Below, piece by piece: positions 41,969 through 52,186 of a stretch of DNA of 64,000 nucleotides (position 1 is the first letter of the stretch; each line of letters begins with the position of its first letter). Source of the DNA: Pyropia yezoensis (Eukaryota > Rhodophyta > Bangiophyceae > Bangiales > Bangiaceae); NCBI GenBank assembly GCA_009829735.1, contig CM020619.1:30344063-30408062 (forward strand), in the 5' to 3' direction. The translations under genes were made by a program, and so were the position numbers. The notes beneath the pieces are model-generated. The model saw nothing but the letters and a program-made list of their open reading frames with translations. It did not search any database and was not told the origin of the DNA.

Positions 41969-43915
41969 ATGGCTAGTTCGGACCCCCCGTCGTCCGGGGA
42001 GTACACGGGTGACGCACGTACTTCAGTGCCTTTGAATACTGGTGAGACACAGGTGGGTTTACCTGGGGTCGCAGGGGGACTGGAGGTCCCTCAAGCCAGC
42101 AGGACTGGAAGTACGGGCGGGCAACAGGCCACCCCGACTCAGTCGGGAGTTCACTCGGGTGACACTTCTGATGTGGGTGGGCCGAAGTCTGGCCACCGTG
42201 TGGTATACTCAACGGGAACGTCCCAAGGGGTGAGGACTGTCCCCGCGGGTTCCACTCGGGTTGGAGCCAACTTTGGCTTGGAGTCGTCGCCAACTAGGCT
42301 TTCGGAGGACGGTGGACCTCCGTTGGTCGGCGATGGGCTCGCGCCCATGCCCCCGGTTGAGACCCCTGAGGAACGTGGTTACCCCTCAGGTGGACTCCCG
42401 GAGGCGGACCGAGACTCAACTGGAGTCGTCAATCCACTCCTCGCGGAAACTGTCCGTCGGGAGGCGACCAATGTGTTGCGGCAGACTTTGCCGGACCTGG
42501 TGGTCACGATGACGAATACTATTCTGAATCAGATTGTGGCGAGTTTGCCAGATGGCCTTAATGTCCAAACCGGACTGGGGCTTTCGAGCCCGCAGGCGCA
42601 GGGGGAATCCCCCCTTACGCCTATCTCTGGTCGCCCCGAACTGGGGGCGACACCTGTGACTCCAAACGAGGGAGCCACACCATACTCGGTGGGGCGTACG
42701 CCCTTCACGGGGGAGTTCCCCCCGGAAACGCCGGCGGCTACACCAAGCGCGCCGCGCCGGACTACAGGCACTGAGAGTGAACTTACCCCAGTGCCACAGC
42801 GGCTGTTCCCTCAACGTGAGGTGCCGCCCAAGATCCAGGTAGCCAACCCGGTCTACCAGAGGATCTTTGACTGTGAGACCTACGCCCTCCACAACAAGTC
42901 GGTGGCGTATGGTCCTGACCAGGCCCGAGCCATGGGCCGTGCCAAGAAGAATGCACTTCATTCTTTTGGGCACAAAGCGGAGTGGGACGGAACTCCCCCC
43001 CTCCGTGTCTTTGAGTTCCTACGTCGTTTCACAAAAGCCTGTGACGACAATGCCATAAGTGAAGGCATGGCTTTTTACATGCTACAGGAGTTTACGAAGG
43101 GCGACCTACGGATAGAACTTATGTCCGTCATGCCCAGCTCCTTAAGTGGAGGCGCTGGGGAGGTGACGTCCTATTTGGAGCTCGTCAACTGGTTGTTGAG
43201 AGCCATGGTTGATGAGGCAGCGTTGGCTTCTCAAGTCGAGGAGTTTACGCAAGCCCATCAGGAAGAGGCGGAGGACGAGTTGTCCTTTGCGGAGCGAGTC
43301 CGTAAGCTCAACAATCTTTGTGGGTTTCTTCATCCACAAGCTGTGGTGAAGAGTCGGTTTGTGGAGGGACTCCATTGGTCAGTCCGGATGGAGGCCCGGG
43401 AGCATAACACTGCCCGGGCGACCCTGGCCGAGTTGGCCAGGTTCGCCTATCGCAGAGGCGAGGCCTACCGCAAGTTGCGGGAGGAACAACGCCAGGAGCG
43501 TCAGGCCGAGTTGGCCAAGGAACGGGAGGAGGCGCGCCAGGCCAGAGAGTTGAGAGAGGCACGCCGAATCCGCAAGGAGAGGGTGGTAGCTGCCGTGGGA
43601 ACTTCCCAGGGTATCTCTTCGTCTTCCCCAGTTGGGAAGACCCCTCCCGGAACGGACCATCGGTGTTGGAACTGCAACTCCGATGGTCACTGGGCATATG
43701 ATTGCCCCAAGTTGAGTAAACGCATCCAACAACTTGTTAGGAATGCGAGTAAAAAGTCGGCTACGAACGAAGTACGTTCACGCCGCGAGGGTGGGTCTCG
43801 ACCGGTCGTTGCGGTCGCCACACCCTCGGCGGAGGAGGCGGACACGTCGTCCTCGGACTCGTCGTCTTCCTTCCCGCCCTCAGATTCGGACGCCAAGTCG
43901 GCGGGAAACGAATGA
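41969..43915 (+). CDS. gag: gag of LTR element 1
   Basis: 648 codons from ATG 41969. The N-terminal third is Ser/Thr/Pro/Gly-rich; the middle (about residues 290-480) has the helical Ty3/gypsy capsid look (FEFLRRFTKACDDNAISEG, then a leucine-rich part). It is followed by a long Arg/Glu coiled-coil-like stretch and one zinc knuckle, CWNCNSDGHWAYDC. The last residues are AGNE. The stop overlaps the pol start as ATGA, a layout suited to re-initiation. Confidence 0.85.
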   Translation: MASSDPPSSGEYTGDARTSVPLNTGETQVGLPGVAGGLEVPQASRTGSTGGQQATPTQSGVHSGDTSDVGGPKSGHRVVYSTGTSQGVRTVPAGSTRVGANFGLESSPTRLSEDGGPPLVGDGLAPMPPVETPEERGYPSGGLPEADRDSTGVVNPLLAETVRREATNVLRQTLPDLVVTMTNTILNQIVASLPDGLNVQTGLGLSSPQAQGESPLTPISGRPELGATPVTPNEGATPYSVGRTPFTGEFPPETPAATPSAPRRTTGTESELTPVPQRLFPQREVPPKIQVANPVYQRIFDCETYALHNKSVAYGPDQARAMGRAKKNALHSFGHKAEWDGTPPLRVFEFLRRFTKACDDNAISEGMAFYMLQEFTKGDLRIELMSVMPSSLSGGAGEVTSYLELVNWLLRAMVDEAALASQVEEFTQAHQEEAEDELSFAERVRKLNNLCGFLHPQAVVKSRFVEGLHWSVRMEAREHNTARATLAELARFAYRRGEAYRKLREEQRQERQAELAKEREEARQARELREARRIRKERVVAAVGTSQGISSSSPVGKTPPGTDHRCWNCNSDGHWAYDCPKLSKRIQQLVRNASKKSATNEVRSRREGGSRPVVAVATPSAEEADTSSSDSSSSFPPSDSDAKSAGNE

Positions 43916-46900
43916 CCGTTGGGTCTGGTCGTCCGAAGCTCACAACGGCATCCTCGGCCAAGTGGGCCAGGAGGACGAACCAACCGTGCCGGATACTGCG
44001 GCGACCTAAGGGAGTCCGCCCACCTCGGGTAGGACTCCCCAAGAACGTAAACCCACGTCGGGTCATCGCGGTGCTGACGGGTGAGAACTTCCAGGTGGCT
44101 GGACGGGTGCAACTTGCCCCCGGCCGTGCATGCTGTACCCGTATCGTACTTGATACCGGGTCAGGAGCCTCCTTGATACGCAAGTCGCTATTACCAAAGG
44201 AGGTGAAGCTCCAACGCTGGAGGTCCAAAGCTGACCATATGATTGACATCAATGGTGGGGTACTTCCCATCGTTGGTGCCGTGACTCTACCAACTAGGTT
44301 GGGGACCCATGAGGTCGACGTGACCTATGGCGTAGTTGAGAATATATCGGTACCCCTGCTTCTGGGTACCCCTTATGTTGTTACACAAGTGCCTTTGATT
44401 TGTGGCCCTGAGTACTGGGTCAAGTTGATGAATGGGGAGACTATCCCCATCCTTGGTAAGGGAAAGTCTGTGGCTCCTGTGACAGTCTCACAGTCGAAGC
44501 CTGTTTGTTCGGTGAGGGAAGGGTTTACTGCTACCCTGCGTTTAGCCCGCAAAGTCACGTTGCCCCCCAACTCGGTGGCGCACGTTGATGTTGTAAATGA
44601 TTTTACGGGGAACGGGTTGGTGCACCCTCACCCCCGTCTTGCTCGCAAGCACCAAGTGCATGTTGCCCTTGGCACGATGGACTCCAAAGCCGGAGTCCCG
44701 TGGAGGATCCAGGTGATGAACCTGAGCCCGACGCCCAAGTACTTCAAGTCGGGAGCCAAGTTCGGCTATATCGACCAACACGAGGGACCGGTAGTAGCGG
44801 TCACCCTCAACGCGGGCGCAAGTAGCGACCCGAAGTCCGGAAAGGAGAAGCATCAAGCCAAGTCGGCCGCCTCTCCTCGACCCCATGTGAACATGGAGGG
44901 TGTCCCCCCGAGGTTGAGGGTTCAAGTTGAACGCCTCTTGGACCAATATCACAAGTTGTGGGATGGTCAATTGGGACTCATGAGAGCCACCCAACACCGG
45001 ATCGAGTTGAAGCCCGGTGCACCCCCTATACGCCAACAACCGTATAGGGGAGGACCTCGTTCAAGGGCCCTCGTTAAGGAGCAAGTTGCTCGCATGGAGG
45101 CCCTCGATGTGATCGAGGCCAGCAACGCCGAGTGGGCGAGTCCGGTGGTTATCGTCTCCAAAGTTGATGGGACCCCCCGGTTTTGTATCGACTACCGTAA
45201 GCTCAACGAGAGCACGGTGAAGGACAGTTATCCCCTACCTAGGATGGATGACTGTCTGGACTCTCTGGGGGAGGCAAACGTGTTCTCTACCCTGGACTGT
45301 AACGCGGGGTACTGGCAAATTCCCATTGCCCCGGAGGACAGGCATAAAACTACCTTTACCTGTCACTGTGGTACCTACCAGTGCAAGCGTCTACCGTTTG
45401 GTCTGTGTAACGCGCCGGGAACTTTCCAGCGCGCTATGGACAGGATTCTGGCCGGAGTACGGTGGCAGATCTGTTTTGTGTACCTAGACGATATCATTGT
45501 GTTCTCCCGAAGTCCGGAGGAACACATTGGCCATCTTGGCCAGGTGTTCAAGCTACTTGCTGACGCCGGTGTGTCACTGAAGGCGAGTAAGTGCCACCTC
45601 TTTACTCAAGAGGTGGAGTACTTGGGACATGTTGTCCATCCGGGGCGTCTCAGTGTTAACGAGAAGAACTTGATGGCCATTCGTAAGGCTCAGTACCCCC
45701 GGACCCAGACCCAGATGAGGAGCTTCCTCGGGATGTGTAACGTGTACCGACGTTTCACCAAGGGCTTCGCCAAGGTGGCGAAGCCGTTGAATGAGCTAGT
45801 GAGCTCAACGCTACCGAAGAACCTGCCTCCCCCAAGTCGGGCGGAGCAGGAATCCTTTGAGACTCTTCGGGACCTTCTGCTGAAGCCCCCCATCTTGGCT
45901 ATTCCCAGGTTGGGAGGCCACTACATCCTGGATGTGGACGCTAGCTACGACAAACTTGGTTGTGTGTTGCTTCAGCAGCAGCCGGACAAGGAGTACTTGC
46001 CGGTGGGATACTTTAGTAAGGGGCTGAACTCGGCCGAGAAGAACTACGGAGTCACCGAGCTGGAAGGACTCGCAGTGGTGTGGGCGGTGACGTCACTTCG
46101 TCACTACCTGGAGGGTGAGAAGTTCCTCATCCGCTGTGACCACCGCGCGTTGCAGTTTATCTTCAAGACGGACTGTACGAACACTCGTCTCAACCGGTGG
46201 AGGGTGCGACTGGCACCCTTCAACTTTGACATTGAGTACCGACCTGGCAGGCAACATGCCCTTGCCGATGGCCTCTCTCGGGTACCCACCGAGGGGCTGG
46301 ACACTAACCCAGTTGATGAGGACATCCCCATCGTGGGGGTAGTCACGCGCTCGGGTCAGGCGTTGAACCCCGAGGCGCCAGGGAACAAGAAGTACTTGCC
46401 CCTGTCCCTGGACGAGGTGGTGAAGGCCCAGGCCGAGGATCCCTTCTGCAAGTCGCAGAGGGATATACTGGATACATTGGTAGAGACGCGTTTCTTTCTG
46501 GGAGACGATGGCCTCCTCATGAGGAGGGGGGTATTCCAGGGGACCGAACAACTTGTCGTCCCCGCATCCCTCAAGGACAGTATCCTTGAGAGGGAGCACA
46601 ACGCTCCCACGGGTGGACACCTGGGGTCTAGTAAACTGTACCAGACCCTGAGGACCAGGTACTACTGGCCGTCCATGGTGGTGGACATCTACAGTTGGGT
46701 GGCTGCCTGCACAAGTTGTGCACAGAATCGTCTGATTGAACGGCGGCCTACTACGGCTATGCTATTGTTCCCGGCCAAGGAGCCCTTCGCCGCGTTGGCG
46801 ATGGACATCCTTGGGCCACTGCCCGTGACCGAGGAGGGCAACCAGTACCTCCTGGTCATCTGTGACCGCTTCACGAAACTTACGCGAGCGATCCCACTGG

Positions 46901-47895
46901 CAGAGATCACGGCCATGTCGGTCGTGTCAGCCTTCCTAGATCACTGGGTTGCCGCGTATGGCATCCCAGATAGTACACTATTGGACAATGGACCGCAATT
47001 TGCGTCTGTACTGTTTCAGGGAGTGCTGGATATGTTGGGGGTTAAGGCAAACTATGCCACCCCCTACCACCCACAAACTAATGGGCAGGTGGAGCGCTTC
47101 AACAAAACTACTGTTAGGCAGCTGCGCCACTATGTGAGTGAGCACGTGAAGACGTGGGACCAATACATTTCTATCCTTACTACTGCCTACAATTCGCAGG
47201 TTCACTCATCTACAGGGGAAGTACCCCTCGCTTTTGTGACCCCCCGTCGCGTGCGGTCTATTGCCGTGCGGCGGTCGCTCCCAACTAGGGAGGATGGTGG
47301 CAGTACGCCTACTCCTACTGAGAGTAAGGCGGAGTTCGCCGCTAGGCTTGAAAACCTCATCCCTAAAGTCAGGGCTGAGATGGACAAAGCACAAAAGCGC
47401 TACAAGCGTACCTTTGACAAAAAGGTGCGCAATGCTAAACATGTCCCCGAGCAGGGTGACTGGGTGCTGGTACACTCCCACACCCCAACTGTGGGCAAGC
47501 TGGTATTCCAGACGAAGGGACCGTACCAGGTCCTTCGTACTGATGGGCGGCGCTTCACCATCGAAAGTGACGATGGGGTCCGCACAGTGAACGGACAGGA
47601 CGTGGTCAAAGTTGCACCACCGCCTGCAGGCGACCCAGCTTGGGCGCGTGCTTTGGAAGCGTGGCGCCTCCCCTCACTGCCTGCGGCCAAACAGGGCCCG
47701 CAGGAGTACGTGTTCGATACGTTCATCGACCACGGATGGGATGAAGACACTGAACGCCTCATGTTGAGGGTGCGTTGGTTTGGCTACAAAGCCAAGGATG
47801 ATACGTGGGAGTATGTGGAGGACATTCCCGCTGAGAAGGTCCGGGCGTACTGTGCCCGGAATGAGATAGACCCTAACAGCCCTCCCTCAACGTGA
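43912..47895 (+). CDS. pol: pol of LTR element 1 (PR-RT-RNaseH-IN-chromodomain)
   Basis: 1,327 codons. Approximate residues: protease LDTGSGASLI at 80, reverse transcriptase YLDDIIVFSR at 524, RNase H LDVDASYDKLG near 672, integrase zinc finger H...H...CTSC near 895-940, integrase D,D,E at about 964, 1024 and 1061 (MDILGP, LDNGPQF, NGQVERF), and a C-terminal chromodomain (RVRWFGYKAKDDTWE) near 1266-1315. The chromodomain places it with the chromoviruses, whose integrases use it to read chromatin. Confidence 0.93.
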   Translation: MTVGSGRPKLTTASSAKWARRTNQPCRILRRPKGVRPPRVGLPKNVNPRRVIAVLTGENFQVAGRVQLAPGRACCTRIVLDTGSGASLIRKSLLPKEVKLQRWRSKADHMIDINGGVLPIVGAVTLPTRLGTHEVDVTYGVVENISVPLLLGTPYVVTQVPLICGPEYWVKLMNGETIPILGKGKSVAPVTVSQSKPVCSVREGFTATLRLARKVTLPPNSVAHVDVVNDFTGNGLVHPHPRLARKHQVHVALGTMDSKAGVPWRIQVMNLSPTPKYFKSGAKFGYIDQHEGPVVAVTLNAGASSDPKSGKEKHQAKSAASPRPHVNMEGVPPRLRVQVERLLDQYHKLWDGQLGLMRATQHRIELKPGAPPIRQQPYRGGPRSRALVKEQVARMEALDVIEASNAEWASPVVIVSKVDGTPRFCIDYRKLNESTVKDSYPLPRMDDCLDSLGEANVFSTLDCNAGYWQIPIAPEDRHKTTFTCHCGTYQCKRLPFGLCNAPGTFQRAMDRILAGVRWQICFVYLDDIIVFSRSPEEHIGHLGQVFKLLADAGVSLKASKCHLFTQEVEYLGHVVHPGRLSVNEKNLMAIRKAQYPRTQTQMRSFLGMCNVYRRFTKGFAKVAKPLNELVSSTLPKNLPPPSRAEQESFETLRDLLLKPPILAIPRLGGHYILDVDASYDKLGCVLLQQQPDKEYLPVGYFSKGLNSAEKNYGVTELEGLAVVWAVTSLRHYLEGEKFLIRCDHRALQFIFKTDCTNTRLNRWRVRLAPFNFDIEYRPGRQHALADGLSRVPTEGLDTNPVDEDIPIVGVVTRSGQALNPEAPGNKKYLPLSLDEVVKAQAEDPFCKSQRDILDTLVETRFFLGDDGLLMRRGVFQGTEQLVVPASLKDSILEREHNAPTGGHLGSSKLYQTLRTRYYWPSMVVDIYSWVAACTSCAQNRLIERRPTTAMLLFPAKEPFAALAMDILGPLPVTEEGNQYLLVICDRFTKLTRAIPLAEITAMSVVSAFLDHWVAAYGIPDSTLLDNGPQFASVLFQGVLDMLGVKANYATPYHPQTNGQVERFNKTTVRQLRHYVSEHVKTWDQYISILTTAYNSQVHSSTGEVPLAFVTPRRVRSIAVRRSLPTREDGGSTPTPTESKAEFAARLENLIPKVRAEMDKAQKRYKRTFDKKVRNAKHVPEQGDWVLVHSHTPTVGKLVFQTKGPYQVLRTDGRRFTIESDDGVRTVNGQDVVKVAPPPAGDPAWARALEAWRLPSLPAAKQGPQEYVFDTFIDHGWDEDTERLMLRVRWFGYKAKDDTWEYVEDIPAEKVRAYCARNEIDPNSPPST

Positions 47896-48006
47896 GCGAA
47901 GGCCGAGCAACAGTGCCAAGAGAGTGCTTCAAGTCGAAGTGGTACGCAGAGTAGCTTTTAACTACAGCCCTAACCCTCACACTCTCACAACAAAGGCAGC
48001 TGCCAA

Positions 48007-49950
48007 CTAGGCACGCATGCTAGACTCTCCCACTCCACGGCCCTCGCCCTCACGTGGAGGCGAGCGGCGAGACCCACGCCGATAACGGTCTCCACTCGTT
48101 GGAGGGGGCGGCGGCTCCAAGTCGGAACCGTCGCGCCCCTCACGGTCGCGCAAGTGGCGCCGACCGTGGCCACTCTTCTGCCTGGTCTTGCGCGCAAGTT
48201 TGCGACGCAGACGCTGGACGGACTCCGTCTCCGACGGGGTAGAGGACTCCGAAACGGAGTAAGACAACTCGTCTTCCGATACGGAAGGAGAGCGCCGCGA
48301 GTGTCGGCGACGACGGCGAGGAGGCGAGTATGCCCGGCTCGCGCGACGTTTGCCACGCCCAAGTGGGGCTGGCTGGGGCATAATAGCCCCAATGCGAGCC
48401 AACTCGGCTGTCATAAACTCCGCCACCGACTCGCAACTCGCGGTCGCCACTGCAGTACGAACGCGCTCCTCAAGTTGAGGAGTCTCGGAACTCTGTAGGG
48501 TTGTGGTCGACGCGGCCAACGAGGAAATGGTGCGCACCAACGTGGTGATCATCATCTCTGAGGTTAGAGGCGTGGGCGGCAACACCAACTTGGGGTATAC
48601 CGTCAGGAGGGTGGCCCCCAAGTTGGGGGACACCGGGGTGGAAGACTCCACGGCCACGCTGATCGGGATGTTCCCGTGAGGTTGGAAAGGAACAGGAGGA
48701 AGCGGAGGGGCCCGCCGAGGTGGCGGTACCCGGGTGTAACTGCGACCCCGACTTGGGGCCCCCGCAGTGGGTTGAGTCATATGGTCATCATAGGACGGCA
48801 CGGCCATAACTATGGGCTTGTCCGGGGGTGGCGAAGTGTGGCGATCCACCCCCGGGGCATACGGGTAGTCCCCGATGCCCAACCCCTCTCGTAGGACCAC
48901 ACGGCCGTCGTGAAGTTCACGAGCGACCCACACGAACTGGCGAAGTGCGCCATCGTCCTTGGGCCCACGAGTGGGGCGGCGCAACTTGTGCTCAATGCTC
49001 TCCCACTCGATAAACTTATGGAGCCGGAGCATCTCCTCAAGTAGAGTGAGTTGTCCTGATGAGCACCCCTCAGCAACTAGCTGAGGGGTGAGCTGTTCCA
49101 AACCTTGGAGGAGCCGGAGGGGGAGATGCCAGAGCATCCCCCGCCGCTGAACACAGGACACCCAGGTCGACATGACCTCGAGGAGCCACTGGGTGGCCAA
49201 CATGGCCCACACCAGGTGATCAGGGGCAGCCGTCAACATGACGGAGCCGAAGTGGTCAAGCAACCGTGGCAACAACGCCGGGAACCCGTAGGGGACCTCA
49301 ACTTGAGGCCACCACTCGGGCTTCTTCGGATAGTACTGCTCCTTACTGGCAGCAGACTGTTGAGGAAACTCAAGTTGAGCCGAGGTCACCAAGTAGGGAC
49401 CTCGCCGGAAGTCTTTCTCCATCCGCACATCAAAGTGATGAGTGTGCGGATCGGCCTCGTGGAGGTACGGTGGGCGAGTTGCCACAGCGTCCCACGTGAA
49501 GGTCGGCAAGTCGCCGGGACCCGGGATAGTTCCCCCGCGGTCCACCATGGCCTTGGCACGCTGAACGTCCTCAACCTCCTCATCGTCCAGGAAGGCAAAC
49601 TGGTCCGTCCTGAAGCCGGCAGGGAACCCGACCCTACGGGGATACTTCTCCCGTAGGCGGTCCCATACCCGACCCATCGCTGCGCCAAGTCGGCCACAGC
49701 GAAGAACAGTTAACCCCTCCTCATAGAGAGGCCAAGCGGGGTAAAACCACCGCCCCAAGGCCTCACGCGGGACAACTTGTCCCGCCTCCGGGGGAGACCC
49801 CGCCGTCAACCCAAAGCCGGGTGACGCGGGAGTCCCATCCCCCGGAGCGATCGCGGAGCCCCCGCCGGAAGTCCCGGCGGGTGCTGCACCGTAGCTGGTG
49901 TCCTCCATACGCTCATCTAGAGAGTCCGTTTCCACTCCCGGGGTCGCCAT
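48007..49950 (-). CDS. Antisense open frame of LTR element 1, function unknown
   Basis: 647 codons from ATG 49950, on the strand opposite gag and pol, ending 111 bp from the pol stop. I do not recognise a family. The N terminus is acidic and Gly/Pro-rich; the middle (about residues 110-330) is a folded-looking Trp/Leu/Pro-rich domain (PYLHEAD, HFGSVMLTAAPDHL, VQRRGMLWHLPLRL, FIEWES); then a Pro-rich linker, and an Arg/Ser-rich tail (PPRRRRRHSRRSPS) like RS domains or nuclear signals. The middle resembles the antisense product of element 2. Antisense frames between pol and the 3' LTR are known from some plant Ty3/gypsy elements; whether this one is expressed is unknown. Confidence 0.65.
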   Translation of the reverse strand: MATPGVETDSLDERMEDTSYGAAPAGTSGGGSAIAPGDGTPASPGFGLTAGSPPEAGQVVPREALGRWFYPAWPLYEEGLTVLRCGRLGAAMGRVWDRLREKYPRRVGFPAGFRTDQFAFLDDEEVEDVQRAKAMVDRGGTIPGPGDLPTFTWDAVATRPPYLHEADPHTHHFDVRMEKDFRRGPYLVTSAQLEFPQQSAASKEQYYPKKPEWWPQVEVPYGFPALLPRLLDHFGSVMLTAAPDHLVWAMLATQWLLEVMSTWVSCVQRRGMLWHLPLRLLQGLEQLTPQLVAEGCSSGQLTLLEEMLRLHKFIEWESIEHKLRRPTRGPKDDGALRQFVWVARELHDGRVVLREGLGIGDYPYAPGVDRHTSPPPDKPIVMAVPSYDDHMTQPTAGAPSRGRSYTRVPPPRRAPPLPPVPFQPHGNIPISVAVESSTPVSPNLGATLLTVYPKLVLPPTPLTSEMMITTLVRTISSLAASTTTLQSSETPQLEERVRTAVATASCESVAEFMTAELARIGAIMPQPAPLGRGKRRASRAYSPPRRRRRHSRRSPSVSEDELSYSVSESSTPSETESVQRLRRKLARKTRQKSGHGRRHLRDREGRDGSDLEPPPPPTSGDRYRRGSRRSPPREGEGRGVGESSMRA

Positions 49951-50288
49951 GGCTCTCCCCAAGTTGGGGAGAGACGCTCTGGCTATCGCGGCACGAGACC
50001 CGCCTCGAGTTGAGGGGGACTCGGATCGTGGGTATACGGGTGGCCTCCCCAGCGTGGGGCGGCCCAGTGGAAGGTGAAGGGGAGGTGGTGGTGATGGTGA
50101 AGTGTGAACCGAGGAGAGCAAGCTGCCGAGTGGGCAAGCTTGAGGAGAGGGGCGGTCAACGTGACCGCCTCCACATCCGCGTTACGTCCTCGATGGGGGA
50201 CAGCAAGTCGCGCCCCCAACGCCGAGACGTGCGTTTACGCACCCCCTCACAGGGCCGACCGGGTCGGTCGGAACTGAGGAGAGGGGAG
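49951..50288 (-). other. Region between antisense start and 3' LTR, element 1
   Basis: 338 bases that should hold the antisense promoter or 5' UTR. The polypurine tract GAGGAGAGGGGAG (50276-50288) abuts the 3' LTR and would prime plus-strand synthesis of the element. Confidence 0.5.
50276..50288 (+). other. Polypurine tract of element 1
   Basis: Thirteen purines directly before the 3' LTR, the expected plus-strand primer site. Confidence 0.75.
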
Positions 50289-50757
50289 TGTGGCAGTATT
50301 GACCCCCAGGTAGGGGGGCAACACGTGCCATGCAAGGGGCGGCAGGCCACTAGCCTGATCCGTTCCTCCCCCTGCATTTGGGTCCATATTCCCTAAGTTT
50401 GGGATAGTTAGCTTAGTAGTAAATCCAACTTGGATTTGAGGGTTTTCTGCATTTATCGTCTTGAATTTTCGTGTGGCCCGGTGGGCAGGTGCTGGGGTGG
50501 GAGATTCTGAGTGGCGAGATTCTGAGTGGACCCTGGGGGGATAAGGGGAGGGACAGCGGGGCTTGGCCCTGCGTCCCCGTCCCGACCAAGAAACTGTTGG
50601 ACCACACACCATCCTCTTGTTTGTCCGTGGGGGGTTTGCCCCACGACAGGGACAGAGTGTGTGCGACTTGGACTTCTTCCGGTTCCCCCGACACGGGAGG
50701 CAGCCCTAGCACACCGCCTCAACTTGGGTGCCGTGTGTGCTAGTGGTTTTTGCCACA
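50289..50757 (+). repeat. 3' LTR of element 1
   Basis: 469 bp. Differs from the 5' LTR at about seven positions, all in the last 115 bases. Ends TGCCACA, an inverted match to the TGTGGCA start. Confidence 0.92.
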
Positions 50758-51055
50758 GGGGGGGGGTGTGACTCACCCCCCCATCGCTTTTGTTTCCGTG
50801 GGGAAGCGGTATGGGGGCGGATCGGTCGGTTTTGGTCGCTGTCTTGGCGGCGGTGGAGGCGGTCATCGCGGCGGCGACGGCCAAGTCGACGGCGACGGAG
50901 CGGAGTTGTGAGGGGGGGTGGGACTCACCCCCCCATCCACTTTTTTCTTGGCGGAGCGGCAGGATGGGGGCGGATCGGGCGGTTTTGGTGGCCATCTTGG
51001 CGGCCGTGGAGGCGGTCATCGCGGCGGCGACGGCCAAGTCGACGGCGACGGAGCG
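50758..51055 (+). repeat. Direct duplication of the LINE 5' region inside copy 5
   Basis: Two copies of the segment from the G/C hairpin through GACGGCGACGGAGCGG. They are similar but not identical (for example Val-Phe-Pro versus a changed stretch after the hairpin), so the duplication is not recent. The other copies carry one. Confidence 0.75.
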
Positions 51056-51599
51056 GGACTTGCTGACATTGGCTGTAATTTCGGCCCTGTCGGCGAATCA
51101 CGGGCCGCGTAGCGGCCACGACGGGAGTCTTGGTGGTCCTCGTCGGCGGGCGGGAACACGTTTGGTGGGGGGGGCGGGGTCTTCCCCCTCCTCGCCGGCA
51201 TCGGGTGGGGGTGGGCCCGTTCCCAGCTGTCCCGTGAGGCGGCGGCGGCCACAGCGGAGGATCTTTGCCGCCGCCGCCTCGAGGCCAAGCTCGGCCAGCT
51301 CGGCACGCGGGCGGGCATGCCGCCCCACGTGCGCGCGTCGCTGCGTGCGCACGTGGAGGCGGCGCTGGCCGCGCGCCCGGCGAGCGGGAATGCGCGGGAC
51401 GGCGGTGGCGGCGTGGGCGCGGGCGCGGGGCGTGCGGCAGGGTCGGCCGCGGGCGCCGGTGGTGGCGGATCGGCCACCGCCGGTGAGCAAGTGGGCCTCG
51501 CGGCGCCCGCTGACGAGAGCGGAGACAGTGTTTCTAGTGTTGCCGCCACCGCTGCGGTGTCCGGCGGCGGATCCGCTGGTGTGGAGGGCACTGGGGGTG

Positions 51600-51962
51600 T
51601 CTAGCAATATGGTTGTCCGTATTGTGACCCTAATATTAGGGGGGCTACTTCTAATCCTTAACTTCCAATTTGAGAGTCCGAGCTGGTCACGGTATCTATA
51701 AGCTACGTATGACCAGAGGGACTTGCATCTTGGGGTGGAGGGTAGTTAGTAGTGTCTCCGAGGGTTTATAACGAGGGGGCCGGTGGCGAATCCACCGCCG
51801 GCCAAGGTAGAACAACAAACCCCTCCCATTTGGGCTCCCATCTTGGTCCCGTGGCTTGCGCTCCAAGGACAGCAACCTTGGCCTCCCGGTGACGTTGGTG
51901 CCGATCCCCCTTGGTGAGTGTTCCCTGAGAGTGGACGCGCGACGGATCCCTATTGTGCTACA
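51600..51962 (+). repeat. 5' LTR of element 2
   Basis: 363 bp, paired with 62036-62398, ending in TATTGTGCTACA. Confidence 0.92.
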
Positions 51963-51963
51963 T

Positions 51964-51982
51964 TGGTGGAGCAGCAGGGGAC
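51964..51982 (+). other. Candidate primer-binding site of element 2
   Basis: TGGTGGAGCAGCAGGGGAC, one base after the LTR. Its complement ends in CCA as a tRNA 3' end does. Shares 16 bases with element 1. Confidence 0.6.
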
Positions 51983-52186
51983 GGGTTTCCGTCACCCTTG
52001 TGGTGACGCCGTCTTCGGCCCTGGCACACGGATAGGGATCCGGTCCTTTTCTTGTACTCGTGGTGTTGCGACCTGATCGATTGTGTTGAGTTTTTACCTT
52101 TGACTGTGATCTACTGTACTCTCCCCAATCTACCCCCTCGCTCTCTTGTTCGTGGTGATTGATACGTCGGTTGACTGATTGTGACC

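Larger units (their letters stand above)
41381..50757 (+). mobile_element. Ty3/gypsy chromovirus-type LTR retrotransposon 1, looks whole
   Basis: A 9.4-kb element with 469-bp LTRs (TG...CA), a candidate primer-binding site, gag, pol with protease, reverse transcriptase, RNase H, integrase and chromodomain, an antisense open frame, and a purine tract before the 3' LTR. It sits in the G-rich 5' UTR of LINE copy 5 with a GGGGG target duplication (41376-41380 and 50758-50762). The LTRs differ at about 7 of 469 positions (1.5%), so the insertion is fairly young. GC content is visibly lower than in the LINE. Confidence 0.93.
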
